From assembly GCA_018907035.1 (NCBI GenBank), contig JACCIC010000001.1:1837501-1901500 (forward strand): DNA of 64,000 nt, given 5' to 3'. The translations under genes and the position numbers were made by a program. Numbering within the stretch: position 1 is the first letter of the stretch; each line of letters begins with the position of its first letter. Positions 49,861 through 63,355 of this stretch are shown in pieces. The DNA is from Sycobia sp. Sy_11 (taxonomy: Eukaryota > Arthropoda > Insecta > Hymenoptera > Epichrysomallidae). The notes below the pieces were generated by a model. That model searched no databases and had not been told where the DNA came from. It saw only the letters and a list, made by a program, of their open reading frames with translations.

Positions 49861-51024
49861 CATCGTATAATAAAGATATCTATATGATCATCGATTCAAA
49901 TCTCTAATCGTGAAAATTTATTGATTATTGTTATAATGATGTAAATCCAAATCATATAATAAGTCAAAAAAGGCTGATCTCCAATCATTCCTAAGTATTT
50001 AACTGAATATTTCAAGAAGCACCATTCTAGTATAATCACCACAACCGCATAATAAGTACTAGAATTTTAATTAAATAACAAAATAATAGAATCCTGTTTA
50101 GAGTTTGGATTATATCATATTTTGAGCTGGATTGATAATTATATTACGTCGGATTTTCTAAAAAGCATTATTATATTTATAAAGCTGGGGGTTCACTTGT
50201 ATTTCATCAAGAACATTCGCTTGTATCATGTCCCGATATGATTTGAAATTACATGATTAAAACAAGTAATAATATGATTAACCTTGCCATGTCAATATAA
50301 AGAGTTTATTTTAAAACCAGTTTTATACTTTTTCCGTACATTCTTACTTACATATTGTATGTAACTGTGGTAATTTTTAAATGCCTTTTATGATATAATG
50401 AGGTAGCAATGGGTTGACAAAGAGCTAATTATACAACTAGATTCGTGGTTGAAGATTTCAATAGGACAATAAAAATTTACCCGCGAGTTTTTTTAGGAAT
50501 GTTCTCATTTTTTCACTAAAAAATCCGAATACGTTTATATATTTAGTCACATATGCAAGGATATATTACGTTTGTAAAATGTTGTCGGTCTGAGCTTAGA
50601 ATGAAAAATATCAAACGAGAGTTTCCTTTGCTCATCGCCACTTATGCTAAAATTTGAATGCAATAAGAAGCGATTTAAGATAACAAATGCGCCAATTCAG
50701 AAGCTGTAGATTATCTATATATATATATCTTTAAACCCAAATGTGAACTTTAGTATTCAAACAGCTTCTGTCATGGCGCGGCGCTCATACGAGCGTCCTG
50801 TAAATGCTAACGTTTAAAAGCCGTGCAAAAGCTCGCATGTGAAAAGCTCGCAACGACGTAAAAGTAGGATGAACATTCATAATGTGCGGCAATTAAATTT
50901 TAAGCTTCCTCCTTGAAAGATAGCTCCGCGAGCGCGTGTACATACATCGAGCAGGACTGTGTAAGAAAAAGTTGCATAAAGATTAAAATCTTCCTTGTAC
51001 AGAAAATATGTGTGTATGCGTGTA

Positions 51025-51025
<1 letters not shown>

Positions 51026-51069
<44 letters not shown>
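51026..51069. repeat. (CA)n microsatellite
   Basis: A perfect CA tract of 22 units. Confidence 0.95.
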
Positions 51070-51071
<2 letters not shown>

Positions 51072-51395
51072 ATTCTAGAATAAAAAACCTTTTCAACCCT
51101 CTCTCTATCTCTTCGGTCTCAGCTAAAGCGTTCCCGTCCTAGTCCGAGGATTTTTAAGCTCTCGGAACCCTCAAGCCGAGAGGATGCTCTCCTCGCTCGC
51201 GTAATAATGCACGAGATAAATTGACACTGCCGGAACTTAAGGCGCGCTTATATGCGCGCATGCGTGGCCCCATATTGCGAATGGAAAGCATTTAGGCCGC
51301 GGTTCTCGGGCGTGCCATTAAAATGGACTGGCCGCTTGGGGCGGATAAACTTATATCTACATGTACATCTACCTCCGCTCTATGCCTCTCTCTAT

Positions 51396-51540
51396 GTCTC
51401 TCTCTCTCTCTCTCTCTCTTTATCCTTATCCGCTCTATGCTGCAGTAGACCATCTGCATCTCACTTTGTGTGTGGATATGTGTGTGTGCGTGTGTGTGTG
51501 TGTGTGTGTGCGCGTGTGCGTAGTCGCGCGCGCGTCTGCG
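51396..51540. repeat. (CT)n, then (TG)n and (CG)n cluster
   Basis: A CT tract at 51396-51419 is followed 50 bases on by TG units (51470-51510) passing into CGCGCG. It is a third place where CA/TG and CG units adjoin. Confidence 0.85.
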
Positions 51541-52289
51541 TGTACATACGTGCGCGTAGCTTCTTTCGTATACGGAAAACTATATAATACGGCCGTTTTC
51601 CTTTGAAGGGTCTACTTATGCATGTGCGGTGCGTTAGCGGGGCGCGGGAGGAGGTGGAAAACTGCCGCGAAGATAGACTCTATATATACGTGTCTTGCCA
51701 TTTCCGATATTCCCATGTATATATGCCTCTTATACACATTGTAAAGCTGCGATGAGGAGTGGCAGCGGGGAGGGGTAGAAAGTGAGGGCCAAACGATGTG
51801 CGCGCGCGCCAGTAGACGTGTACGTATAAAACATATTATAGAAGTCCCTTTTATGGAATACTTTCAGGGCACGCTTGTAGACGCGCGAGCGTGAGATTTT
51901 GACGTATACGAGATCCCTTGTTCGCGAAAGTATATTATATAGATATAGGAAAGCAACAGTAGCGCGAGAAGTTTCCTAGACGTCCATAGCGCTTGTACTT
52001 CTGCGCTACATACGTTTTCCATGCTCTCTGGAGAAGCTCCTCACCCAGACGAAATCTCGTTCGTTTCAAACAGTTCCTTAGGCAGGATTTTTTCTTTTTT
52101 TTTTTAAGTAAGTTCTTTGGTACAATGGTGTACAGGTGATCCTTTTTTCATACACATATTTCACTCTCTGTATTTCGTCTGTGTGTCTTCCATTGTCGTG
52201 AAAGCGCAGGGAAGAAAGATGGGGGTCGTTTGAGAACGACATCTATCGTTGTATTGTACGAAGTACCGGACGAAATCTCTTATACGTTT

Positions 52290-52291
<2 letters not shown>

Positions 52292-52351
<60 letters not shown>
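52292..52351. repeat. (TA)n microsatellite
   Basis: A perfect TA tract of 30 units. Confidence 0.95.
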
Positions 52352-52353
<2 letters not shown>

Positions 52354-55300
52354 TAGATATATATACTTGTTTTCTCGATGTGCTCGATGTTTTGGACACG
52401 GGCCAAAGATATTGACCGCGCGGCGCATCGTAGCTTTTTTCACCGTCCATCTCGATAGTTGAGGAACGAAGGGGAACTAGAAAGGAATGGAGAACGCGAG
52501 ACAGAGACAGGGGGTACGACAAAGGATACATGACAGAGAAAAAACTGATCTTGTGATGAGAATGTGATTTATTAAAGCGGCGCCGTGCGGGAAGCTCAAC
52601 TATTCGTTTTTTTTTCGCGAGCCTTGGAATGGAGGAACGTGACGGAATTCGCAATTCCCTAGCATGTAGAATACGACGTAAAAATATTATAGACAGGCTG
52701 ATATTTATTTCCTTCCAATAATGATTCGAGCTTTTTTGAACAAATGAATGCTTTAATAAAGTGAGTTTCTTAATCTTCCAATCGAGCTTATTCGTGCAGA
52801 TATTATAGTATACATATTTTCATCCAGAATCGTCAAAGGAAGAAGTTCAAGGATGACATAAATTTAGTAGATATAGTTTTTTTTCTGTTGGATTATCATT
52901 TCAATATTCTTTTGCCGTATTTGGATTTTTTGAATGAAAAGCGAGAAAATCAATAAGGATAAATATAAGATTTATAAATAAAATTTTTTAGTTCCAGACA
53001 GTTAAAAAAATTATACATTATTTTTTAATATTAAGAAGATATTTCTAAATCAAATTATTGTATCCTCACGCTTATAATTACTATGGAACTATTTTTAATA
53101 AACTTTTCTAACCATAAAGAAGACTTATAACTGTTTTTTATAAGACTATAATCAAATTAGCAAATGAATTAGTTTCCGTTTTAATGATTTCCTCAAATAA
53201 CAGCAATTCTTTGGCTAATATCATTGCAAATTTATAACAAACGTACCAAGGCGAAAACTCTGAATCACAGATTTTCTTGAAATTAATTCGTTGTTATTCT
53301 TGATATCATAATATATAATTCATATACAGTTTTCTTTTACAGATATGCCATTTTTGGGGACTACATACGAGTACTCATATTTTCCCAATGACATATGATT
53401 TCATTAATCATAAAAAGCCTATCATTATCAATGCAAGTACATTTGAGTAGTGAAACAAATAATAAATAACAAAAAATCTTTAAAAGACACAGTAACGTCG
53501 TTGATGCCATTAAAATTAAGATATCCTTAGCTACTTTTTTTATAATTCACATTTTTATTTATTGACTGTCTTATTTGTGAAATGTATTTATTATTACGGC
53601 TAATGTAAGCATAGACCATTCATAAATATATAAAGTAAATCAATACAGTATACGTGCCACCGAGAACGTATAGATTTCTGATAAAATTTCGTATCTGAAT
53701 GTTGGAGGAAATTCTGAGTGTTCCGATTAGCTACTATTACTACTCTAAGAAATCATATATTTACAGATAGCAAGAATATCGGTGAATTGATAAAGTCTGT
53801 ATTCCACAATTGTAAATTCGGCTTGTACGAGTTTTTCGAATAATATTTTTAATATCGAAATGGTTTTTAGAGTAGTTAATCCTATCATTCAAATTTTCCT
53901 AATTATTTATTTATTTTTTATACTCTACGTATAATACTTTGCAACAGCTCTCAGTTGCAGAATCATTATTTATATCTATATGAATTGTGCTTGTATATAC
54001 ATATGCATATATTATAATCAGTTCAGTACATATAGGCATTAATTACAAAATTCAAGTTAAATTTTATGAACTATCTTTATTATATATAAATTATTTCATG
54101 CATGAAATGGATCTGCATTGATCTCATGAAAGTGAAAATAAAATGTATAACATAAAAGCTGATTAATTCGTACTATAAAAAACTTTGCACATTACACATA
54201 TAGTTCATAAAAAATTTTTAAATAACATCATTAACAAAATTTTGACTAATAGAATTATCTACTATAGCATAGATACATATTTGGGTTCAATTAAGATTAT
54301 CGAGATAAGGTAAATTTTGAGATCCGAAGTTTTGACTCTATATTACAAACATCGCGCAATAAGTCTCAGGCCCAGCTAATAAAAAATTTTGTTTTGACGA
54401 TTATCAATTCTATTCATCAAGCCAAGAATTTTTTCCTCTGCTGACCGTGAGATGGGACCTACCTTGAGCACAGTTTTCTTGTTGAGCAATATCCCATGAA
54501 ATACTGAGATCATGACATCATTGTCCAATGACATCATTGTAGAATGTCTAACAACGATTTTGATGATTTCTGCACGCCGACATTGTGTATATGCGAGCAT
54601 CTGGGTCAAAATATCACTACAAAACGATTTGTTAGATTGAAGTGTTTTTTTTTTCATTAAAAAGCCATGATTCAACAACGTATGAAATACAGATTTTTTC
54701 ATTTTTATAAAATAGAGAAAAGTTTCTCTATTGTAACGTCGGTCAGATGATCGTCACAAGATTTGAACGCGTGCCTATTTAAGGCCTCACTGGAAATCGT
54801 ATGGATTTTTTATTAGTGGCGTTCCCTATATCAAAAGTCTGTGACGCGTTTGATTATGCGTTATATAACTAAACGAGTAAATAATCCTTCTGTTACGTTA
54901 CATAAAATCTTGATAACTGCGATGCTATTTTAATTCATCAGAGAAAGCACACGTATAGGCTGTATTCATGGTTTCTTATCTATATCATAAATCTCAAGAA
55001 TCGCGGTAAAAGCATTTATATGTACAACTTAACATTACAGATAACAGATGCTTATTTGTATATAACAACTAATCAAACAGAGATGGAAATTCCACGCCAA
55101 AATTTATCAATCTTTTTTATCAGCTAACGATTAATCGAGACTGACACTTGTCAACCTGCGCCGTATCTCCCTTGAACATTAGTTGAGACTCATTTCGAAG
55201 ATCAAGTTGATCATGCAGTTTGCTCGAAACTATATGTCAGAGAGTCGCGCGAAGTCGATCTCGAGAGGCGTTAAGCGAGACGCACCGACGTGATTAAAGA

Positions 55301-55365
55301 CCGCCTGATGTGCCCCGGGGCCACTTTTCTCCCTCAGTAGTTACAGACACTCTTGACGCACTCTC

Positions 55366-55367
<2 letters not shown>
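52352..55367. other. AT-rich non-coding DNA with one odd segment
   Basis: 54350-54750 is less AT-rich and carries a 108-codon minus-strand frame. It may be a decayed mobile element. The rest is featureless. Confidence 0.45.
54511..54540. repeat. Direct repeat ATGACATCATTGT x2
   Basis: Two copies 16 bases apart, inside an unexplained segment at 54.35-54.75 kb. Confidence 0.8.

Positions 55368-55417
<50 letters not shown>
55368..55417. repeat. (CT)n microsatellite
   Basis: A CT tract of about 24 units. Confidence 0.95.
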
Positions 55418-55420
<3 letters not shown>

Positions 55421-55500
55421 TCTTCTTCTCATAATAATTCACGGAACATTGGAATGACCGAGTTGCTAAACACGTGCATGGATGGGGCTGGAGGGGGGGT

Positions 55501-55527
55501 AGAGAGAGAGAGAGAGAGAGAGAGAGA
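55501..55527. repeat. (GA)n microsatellite
   Basis: About 13 GA units, 84 bases after the CT tract and complementary to it. Confidence 0.95.
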
Positions 55528-55719
55528 ACTAGGACATGGAATAAAGACGAGTCATAGAGGAGTGGGAAGCCAGAAAAAGAGACATGACAAATTAACTGCG
55601 TTTCGCCTCCGTTAGAGCTGAGGCGGTCTGCGTGTGTTTATTAGCACCCAGTGGGAATCGTCAAAGTGCATACGCCCTCCCGCCATATATATCTTTTCTC
55701 TCTCTTCCTTATTTTCTGT

Positions 55720-55752
55720 ACTCTCTCTCTCTCTCGCTCTCTCTCTCTCTTT
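55720..55752. repeat. (CT)n microsatellite
   Basis: A CT tract with one CG interruption. Confidence 0.9.
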
Positions 55753-55991
55753 CGCTTTCCCCATCGTCTGCATACCTTAGGACGTTTTTAATCGTCAGGT
55801 TGTACAGTAACCGACTGCTGCAACCCCCCTAACCCGGGGAATTAATTAGTTTTACCCCGTTGCGTGTGTCTTTATGCGTGCGCATGTTTGTGTACGTTCG
55901 GACGTGTACATTTCTGTGCCCCTTTCTCTCATGCACATTTTACCATCCTCGCCTCCTTCGTTGTACGCTTTTCTCCGTGCACCGCTACTGC

Positions 55992-55992
<1 letters not shown>

Positions 55993-56037
<45 letters not shown>
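55993..56037. repeat. (CA)n microsatellite
   Basis: A perfect CA tract of about 22 units. Confidence 0.95.
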
Positions 56038-56039
<2 letters not shown>

Positions 56040-57643
56040 GAAAAGCGTGGCTCGAGCAGCGCGATTCCCGATATAATTAACGCATTTCATTGCTCTCGGC
56101 GAGACGACGTCGAGTTGGCGCAATCGCTTCGCCGGCTAACCATTAAAGCGCGCGGCTAAAGGAGATCGAACCTTGCACGGCAGGGGCTCAACGATCCGTT
56201 TGCATTTTCTCTTCATTTTTTCTGTTTCTTCCTTTTTGTGCGAGACGACGCGGTTTCGCGGACGGAGCGTAGGGGCGGGGGATAAACTCAGACGAGAACC
56301 ACGTCGATGATTGAATTTTAATTGTTGATTTTCCGCTCGACCGAAAAATACTTACGAAGCTTTCGATGGTTATCTGTGTGTGTGCGCGCGTGTGTGTGTG
56401 CGTGTGTGTGTATTACGTATTATGCGCTTGAATAAAATTTCTCGATGTAATCGCTGGTGTATGCCTTGAATCGATTACGGTATGCTCGAAAATTTGCGAT
56501 AGGCTCTTTGCGCGACTGATAATTTATGTGAAAAGCGAACTCGAGGCGCGCTAAAAGTTTTTAATTCTGAACAAATTAATATATTGGGGAGGAGGTGAGG
56601 GGAAGTTTACGCTAATTATTATTCTTCGCGATTCTATATAGATCGATTATTCGACGATCCCTCTGCTGAGCAAATTTTGCCGTAATATATTTTCAAAGTT
56701 AATTAAATTTTTCGACAAAGCAAATATTTGCACCTCGCCGGGGGGGGGGGGAATCAAATCGCAATAATTAAGGAGTCCGACGTGTGGATCTCAATTCGCT
56801 ATTTATAAATGGATTTTCAGCGCGGAGCGAATCTCGCATGGTGAAAATAGGGACGTCTAATTAAATACTCTGGCTTTACATAATATCGACACACTGATGT
56901 ATGGAAAGGGAACGGTTTTGGCGCAACCGGGTGTGCGCCTCACTCTTTCGTTTTACTCGGTCACCCCTTATACATCGAACCATTAGTCTACTTGTGTAAT
57001 GCGTAGGTAATCCTGTGTAATTTTATGGTCTAAAACTACCAAGCTTACACTCAATTATTCCATTAGCCTCTGGCGTTTCTTTGCTTGCTTTTTTCGCTTT
57101 TAATTTGGGTGCAAAATTTCTCGGAAAATTGCGGTAGAATTATCAGCGAAAGTAGGCGTACAAGAAAATGCAGTTTCCACGCTCCTTTCTTAGTTCAATT
57201 TCTACGTGTAAAAGCTTTAAAAAAAAATTTGTCGTTGTCTCCATCTTCAAGGGAGAGGGGAGAGTAAAATTTCAAAAAAATTTTATTCAAGAAATCATTG
57301 GAGCGCTTTACGCAACGCATAAGTGAATATTTTTCCAATGTGTGCTCGCGGTGTAAGTTACATTTCCATGGATTCCAACAATTTTCGTGGTTCACAAAAC
57401 ATGGAACGCGGAACTTCTCGATTTTTCTCTTCTGCGTACTCCTTATATATATAGCAAAGCTTGGCATCAAAGGGAAAGTTCTTCAGTGAGAAGGGGCGGC
57501 CGTTTTGATAGCGCCTTTGAATCACCAAACTTTGCATAAATGCAGCGGGTCAGCCAATCCTTCGTTTGGGGCTATAAACTGAGCTTCGTCCCTTCTTTCG
57601 AATATCTCCCTTATAATACTTTCTGCTATTTGAACTTTTATGT

Positions 57644-57648
<5 letters not shown>
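56038..57648. other. CpG-rich pocket grading into mixed DNA
   Basis: CpG-rich to about 56.3 kb, with GT/GC repeats near 56380-56410 and the G12 run. No coding segment is supported. Confidence 0.45.
56740..56751 (+). repeat. Run of 12 G bases
   Basis: A plain homopolymer. Other long G or C runs are at 26257-26268, 60392-60400 and 61646-61654. Confidence 0.95.

Positions 57649-57701
<53 letters not shown>
57649..57701. repeat. (AT)n microsatellite
   Basis: A perfect AT tract of about 26 units. Confidence 0.95.
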
Positions 57702-57703
<2 letters not shown>

Positions 57704-57777
57704 ACGCGTGCGCCGCGGTTTTATGTATTGCCGGACCGGTAAGTTTATTGTCATGTACAATTGCTCGCGCTCTCTCT

Positions 57778-57781
<4 letters not shown>

Positions 57782-57833
<52 letters not shown>
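57782..57833. repeat. (CT)n microsatellite
   Basis: A perfect CT tract of about 26 units, 80 bases from the AT tract. Confidence 0.95.
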
Positions 57834-57835
<2 letters not shown>

Positions 57836-58002
57836 GCTTCCTCTCCCTCTCTCCCTCATTCATAAACTTTTATTTTGCGCGCTCTCTGGTCCATTTTATC
57901 GCGTCGAACTGTAAGAGCAATCATCTAAGCTGAGGTATGGGGTCATTTACTTGTACGGACCTAATTTTATGATTTTCAGTCATACATTTGATCCAATTCC
58001 TG

Positions 58003-58008
<6 letters not shown>

Positions 58009-58069
<61 letters not shown>
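58009..58069. repeat. (AT)n microsatellite
   Basis: A perfect AT tract of about 30 units. Confidence 0.95.
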
Positions 58070-58071
<2 letters not shown>

Positions 58072-61000
58072 ACCATTTAACAATTTCTATTTCTATGTAC
58101 GAATATAAAATAATTGTCGTGCTATTGAGTAATTGGAAATTCTGTTTTAAAAAAACTCGTTAAAATTACTTGGATAATATTAATGTTTTCCCTGAACACA
58201 GTGACAATATTAGATTATAGACAGAAAATTCTTAGTGATTCCAAGTATGTGCGACTTACTATTATAGAGAATTGACTTTTCCTAGAATTAAATTTATTTA
58301 TTAATTTATTTATTATTTACGAACTAATGATTCTTTTGTATTTAAATTTTCATTGAAAAATTCCCAAAACACGGAAATAGTAAATGTGAGGGATGTAATC
58401 AATCAGAAAACTACATTTTGATTAAAAATATATCAGCTACAATTAGAATTCAGTTCAAATACTTTTAATGTCATGAGAAGAAAATAATTAGATAGAAATT
58501 TAAACATATAAATTTAAACATATATTCTCTATTAGGATACCATAATCTGAGCTGCTAAAAGGAAAAGATTTTAAAATATTTCAATAAAGTTTCCATTTAA
58601 GAATTTTTTATCTATAAAAATGTAAAATGTGAATACCATCAATAAACGTCAAAGTACCGTATAATAATAAAAATAATTATGGGTAAAAGTTATATTAATG
58701 ATGACTCGTTTAATAGCATAACGAAGAAAATAAATGATGCTTCTCTAACAATAATGGAAGAGTTTCTAAAATAAAAGATTGGATTAAAATAACTGACATT
58801 TTTTAACGATAATAACTTAAAATTCTATAATAATGTTGAGAAAATCATCAAAAGATATATTTTAGAACAAATATACAATTCAGTAAATTTGAATTAGATA
58901 AACTGAAAGGAAATTATTCTCTGATTGCACAAAAATTTTAAGTAATATCTTATCTAATTGAACAGAAGACTCTACGAATCAGAGGGCTAACTTACAAGAA
59001 AAGTATCTCTCATGCTAATATCGATAATTTTTCTATACATTTTACGAAGTGCAATAATGATAAATAAAATAAAATAATTTTTTATAGCGGGTTTTTATAA
59101 TTTTAAAGTATCCGGGAAAACAAATACATCAGACAGATACTTTTCCTGGTTATAGCTAAGTGAAGATCTTTAGTCAAGATTTTACGTAAAGATTTTTATA
59201 ATAATTTTTATTTTTCTCTGCAAACATAACTGTATGCTTGCCTTTAACAAAATTCCAACTAACGCGAGGAAATAAAAGTCGTTCGGCAATTGGTCTCAAG
59301 GTCTTTAAAAACAAAAGATTTTCTTATTTAGTTAATACAATCTAATTATCAAATATATATGTATAGTAGCTAAAGTCAAGATGAAAAAATGGAGAACTAT
59401 CGCTGATTAAAACCTCAGCCTATTGTGCACACTTTAAATAAAAAGGAACATTTGCGATACTACGTCTTCCCCCCTCTCTTCTCATGTAACGAGTTTTATT
59501 TTTTCTGCAAATCTATTACAGAGCAATTTCTCTTTACGTTAGCCTCCGTTACCCCTTGTCAATATCACACCGAGCACATTTTTGCGGTAAGGAGCTATAA
59601 AATTTATATATATAAGCTACGCAATAATACGGACTAATTGTTATTAATTCCAGGTGTCGAACTCATGAAGGGAGCTGGAAGCAGCGCGTGACTTATTAAG
59701 CGCGCAATTCTCAGCCATCACCCGCTCTCGTAACTTGGAGCACTCTCCACCCACCGAAATCGCGTTCGTAATCTTCATTTTCTAAGCAAGTTCAAATCAG
59801 CAATAAAGAAGCAAATCCTCGAACTCGATTAAATTCTTATCAGCTCAACATTAATTTCTTACGCGTTGTCCCATATGCACGCCTATATAGTCTGAAGTTT
59901 TATGTATGCGTCTATTTAAGGGATAACTGGGTTGAGTATCGATAACTTTCACTTTATGGACTAAAGGATGTAAAAACAATTTTTCTTAATTCTATTATAT
60001 GGTATTATGCTGTTATTGTTATTATGCTCTTATATATCAATTTCATTCCCAACAGAGGTAACGGAACTTCTCTGGTGGTAGGTGAAAACGAACTTTTTGG
60101 AAAGTCTGCTAAAAAAGTGTTGTCCGCGCTTTATAATCTTTTACGTAAAGTTCTGCATTACGGTCCTCGCTTAAGAAAGGTACTTTTTAAGATTTTGACG
60201 AAATATCATATAAATGCGTAGCGTGATTTATTTTTTGTATGATCTATTGACGCAATATAATGAACTAGCGTAATATACCTTGTTTTGTATCATATTATAC
60301 GGATAAACATAAATCTCTCTCCTTCTCTCTCTGGATCTCTCTCTCTCTCTCCCTCGCTACTGAAATACTTCTGCCGCACCTTCAGCCGAAGGGGGGGGGG
60401 ACAACGGTCCGCGTAAAATCTCATCCCGCTTGCAGTTCGTAATTCAATATTATCTCTCTACCAAAGCCCTCGCCCACTTGAAGGTCCATCGTTGTGGTCG
60501 TCGTCCTCTCTGCCCCCTTCTGGATTAATCCGGGGCGTTGACAATGAATGGCCCTCGCCAGGTACAATGCCGCAAGTTTTGCGACGTGCACTTTCTTATC
60601 TCTCCTTTATTCCCTCTCTCTCTCCATCTCTGTCTACTCTACTTTGCCCTTCGCCGTCCTCGTTGAATATTCATGCTTGATTTGAATAAATATCGATATA
60701 ATTGTTTCAAAAAATGAGTACTTCCTGAAAAGTCAAGGGGGCGTAGCGGAAAGAATTAAAAAAAGTTCGTTATGCTCTTTGCTGAATAATTAGTCGTATA
60801 CTAAAGAAATCCTGAAAAATAAAAGGAAATGTTAACTATGAATTTACGATGGCATAATAAAACATTATTTTTTTAAATTAATTTAAGGGGGTTCGAGTTA
60901 AAACAATTTTAGTTTTTACTATATTCATTACTTAAAAAGTTTAAAAAATTCTGATTTTATACATTAAGTAAATTGAATGAAGTTTTGGCATGTGAATGCG

Positions 61001-63263
61001 AAATCGTTAAGCAACAATTGCATATAATGGAAACCAAATTTCTATTTTATCAACGTCTTTTTTTATCAAAATTTTAATATCAATAACAAATAATTTTATT
61101 TCAAATCAGAAAAAAATCAATTTCACAACCATCTGGAAACCATATAACACAACCAACATGAAACACCTGGAAACTAATTTTTACTAGTGGATAAAAAATA
61201 TATTAAATTTTGTAAGTAATTAATATCAGTCATGAAACTATGTTAACAGAGACTGTTTTGAATTCATGTATGTGTTTTTAAAAGAAATAAGAGAAAGATT
61301 CGAATTTCGTAAGTTTATTTCAGTATATGATATTGAAAAACAATTTTAAGATTAACAAAAGGTAGTGTTGATGAAGGAAGGAAGTTCGAAGGAGAAAAAT
61401 CTACAGTTAATATAAGGGAAGCCATTTTATTCATTAAAAACTTTGAATAAGTGAAATAGTAATGGAAATTAATATAATTCTTGATAACATTAAAGGAACA
61501 AAAGTTAGATGAAGAAAAATAATGATGCAGTGTTCTGTTTTTATGTACAATTGATGCACTTTTACATTGTCATTTTGCAACCAACGAAGACAATGTAATA
61601 TTACTAGATAACAAAATTTTTAACGAACGGATCTTGACTCTACCGCCCCCCCCCAATATCTTAGAATATTTTCTTGATGATATATTTTTAAATTTTAATC
61701 GACGCATAAACAATTCATTTTAGAGGGAGAAAAGTGAATTTTTGATATTTCGTAAAATCTGGGTTTAATGAAGTTCTGGCTCATTTATATAGCTTGATGG
61801 TTAATAGATTTTTTTGCGAAAAGGTTTTCAGCCATGAATCAGATTAATGAGTCTGTTCCTTAATTTCGTAACTTGAAATTTTAAGGAAGATTGATAAAAC
61901 AGATTGAGGAATGCACCATTCCTTCTTCAGAAATTCAGTCAGTTATCCGATTTAGGAAATTTATAGAATAGGACGACGAGAAAAAGACACCAATTTAACT
62001 TACTTTTTTTATAAAATTCTTGTTATCTTTATATAAAATTTTTATATAAAATTGTTCGCATATAGATTTGACTCTTCAGTTAAAATAATTGATTGTTTTC
62101 CAATTGACTTGAAATTTCTTATAACACCCGAGTAGCTAAGCTTTGGACTAAGTAAAAACAAACTATTTCGAACTTGATTTCATGAAATTGAAAATTTTGG
62201 AATTCAGCTTCTTGAAAAATCATTGCTTTTAGTTTGACACTGTCTCGAGACATTTTGTACAACTTTGGATGACAGAGCTTCGATGTCGAGATACTTGTAG
62301 AGATCGCCTGTCTCGGCCTCGATCTTGAGAAATTGAAAAACTTGAAATATATCATGGAATTTGGTAGAAAAAACGAAAATTGAAAACGAAAAATTGTGTA
62401 TAGAAATACGCGAAACGGAATTTATAAAGTTTATTTTAGAAATGAATTTGAACTCGAAACCCCTGTGCAGAATGCATTTTTAAAACCATAGGTGACTTGG
62501 AAATGTACGCGCACACCTAAACATTGACTTAAGTAGATAAAGACCAGTCGTCAAGACATATTGGATCGCTGTTTGTCTAGCTAGCGCTAATCTGTATAAA
62601 GTGGTAAATTTGTAGGCGCTTTCGAACTATTTATTAACTTATTCTATTATTAACGTTGCTTTCTCATTTTAATATATTTTTAAGATTATAACTTAATTCT
62701 AATATTATTAGGAAATTATTAATAATTTAATGAATAATAACTTATATTCATCGAATACTGTTATTATAATAAACGGGAAAAAAGGAAAAAATAACCAACT
62801 TAATACATGAATATTACTATTAGTATGATGATACTCCTCATGTAACAATTGCACGCATAACTACTTCATTATATACCTATAATGAATTTGTAATTTATTC
62901 ATAAATGTCCCCACTGACCACCTACACATCTGTGCTACGAAAATTGTATTAATTAGCCTGCTTGTTTAACTAGAGTTTTATTCTTGCTGTACATTTTAAT
63001 ACATTATTTCAGAACAAAACACTTATCCAAAAATTTATTCAAATGTTATGTAAATGCAAATTGCAAATATCTACTTTGTGAAAAATTCCTTGTATCATTT
63101 TGTTGAAACTAATGAATGCAAATTGCTTACAAAAGCATAATTTCTGTCCAGCTTAAATTATTATCAACGTTAGCTACAAATAATTAAAGTTTAGAAATAC
63201 ACTACTTTCAAAAATTGCTATGTTTAAAAAGTCATTTTTCCCAGATTTAAGATTTATTTTCTA

Positions 63264-63269
<6 letters not shown>
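58070..63269. other. AT-rich non-coding DNA
   Basis: Apart from the exon candidate at 59522 and a CT-rich, GC-richer pocket at 60.3-60.7 kb, I see nothing supported. Confidence 0.55.
59522..59586 (+). CDS. Candidate 65-nt exon, unknown gene
   Basis: The acceptor has a long T-rich tract (TTTTATTTTTTCTGCAAATCTATTACAG), and the donor GCG|GTAAGG is good. The third frame is open for 21 full codons after two leading bases, beginning QFLFTLASVTPC and ending EHIFA; another frame is also open, and the phase-0 frame has a stop. If real, the exon would enter in phase 1 and leave in phase 0. It sits in an AT-rich stretch free of microsatellites. The product is not recognised. Confidence 0.27.

Positions 63270-63351
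<82 letters not shown>
63270..63351. repeat. Compound (CT)n(AT)n repeat
   Basis: About 18 CT units pass directly into about 22 AT units. Confidence 0.95.

Positions 63352-63355
<4 letters not shown>

Larger units (their letters stand above)
47478..51025. other. Mostly AT-rich non-coding DNA
   Basis: It holds the possible promoter and first exon near 48.7-48.8 kb and a small tandem duplication at 49806. Nothing else is supported. Confidence 0.5.

Noticed and set aside
54755..54780. tRNA-like word GTTCAAATC (minus strand)
   Set aside because: The flanking bases do not pair into a T-arm stem, and no acceptor or anticodon arm was found.
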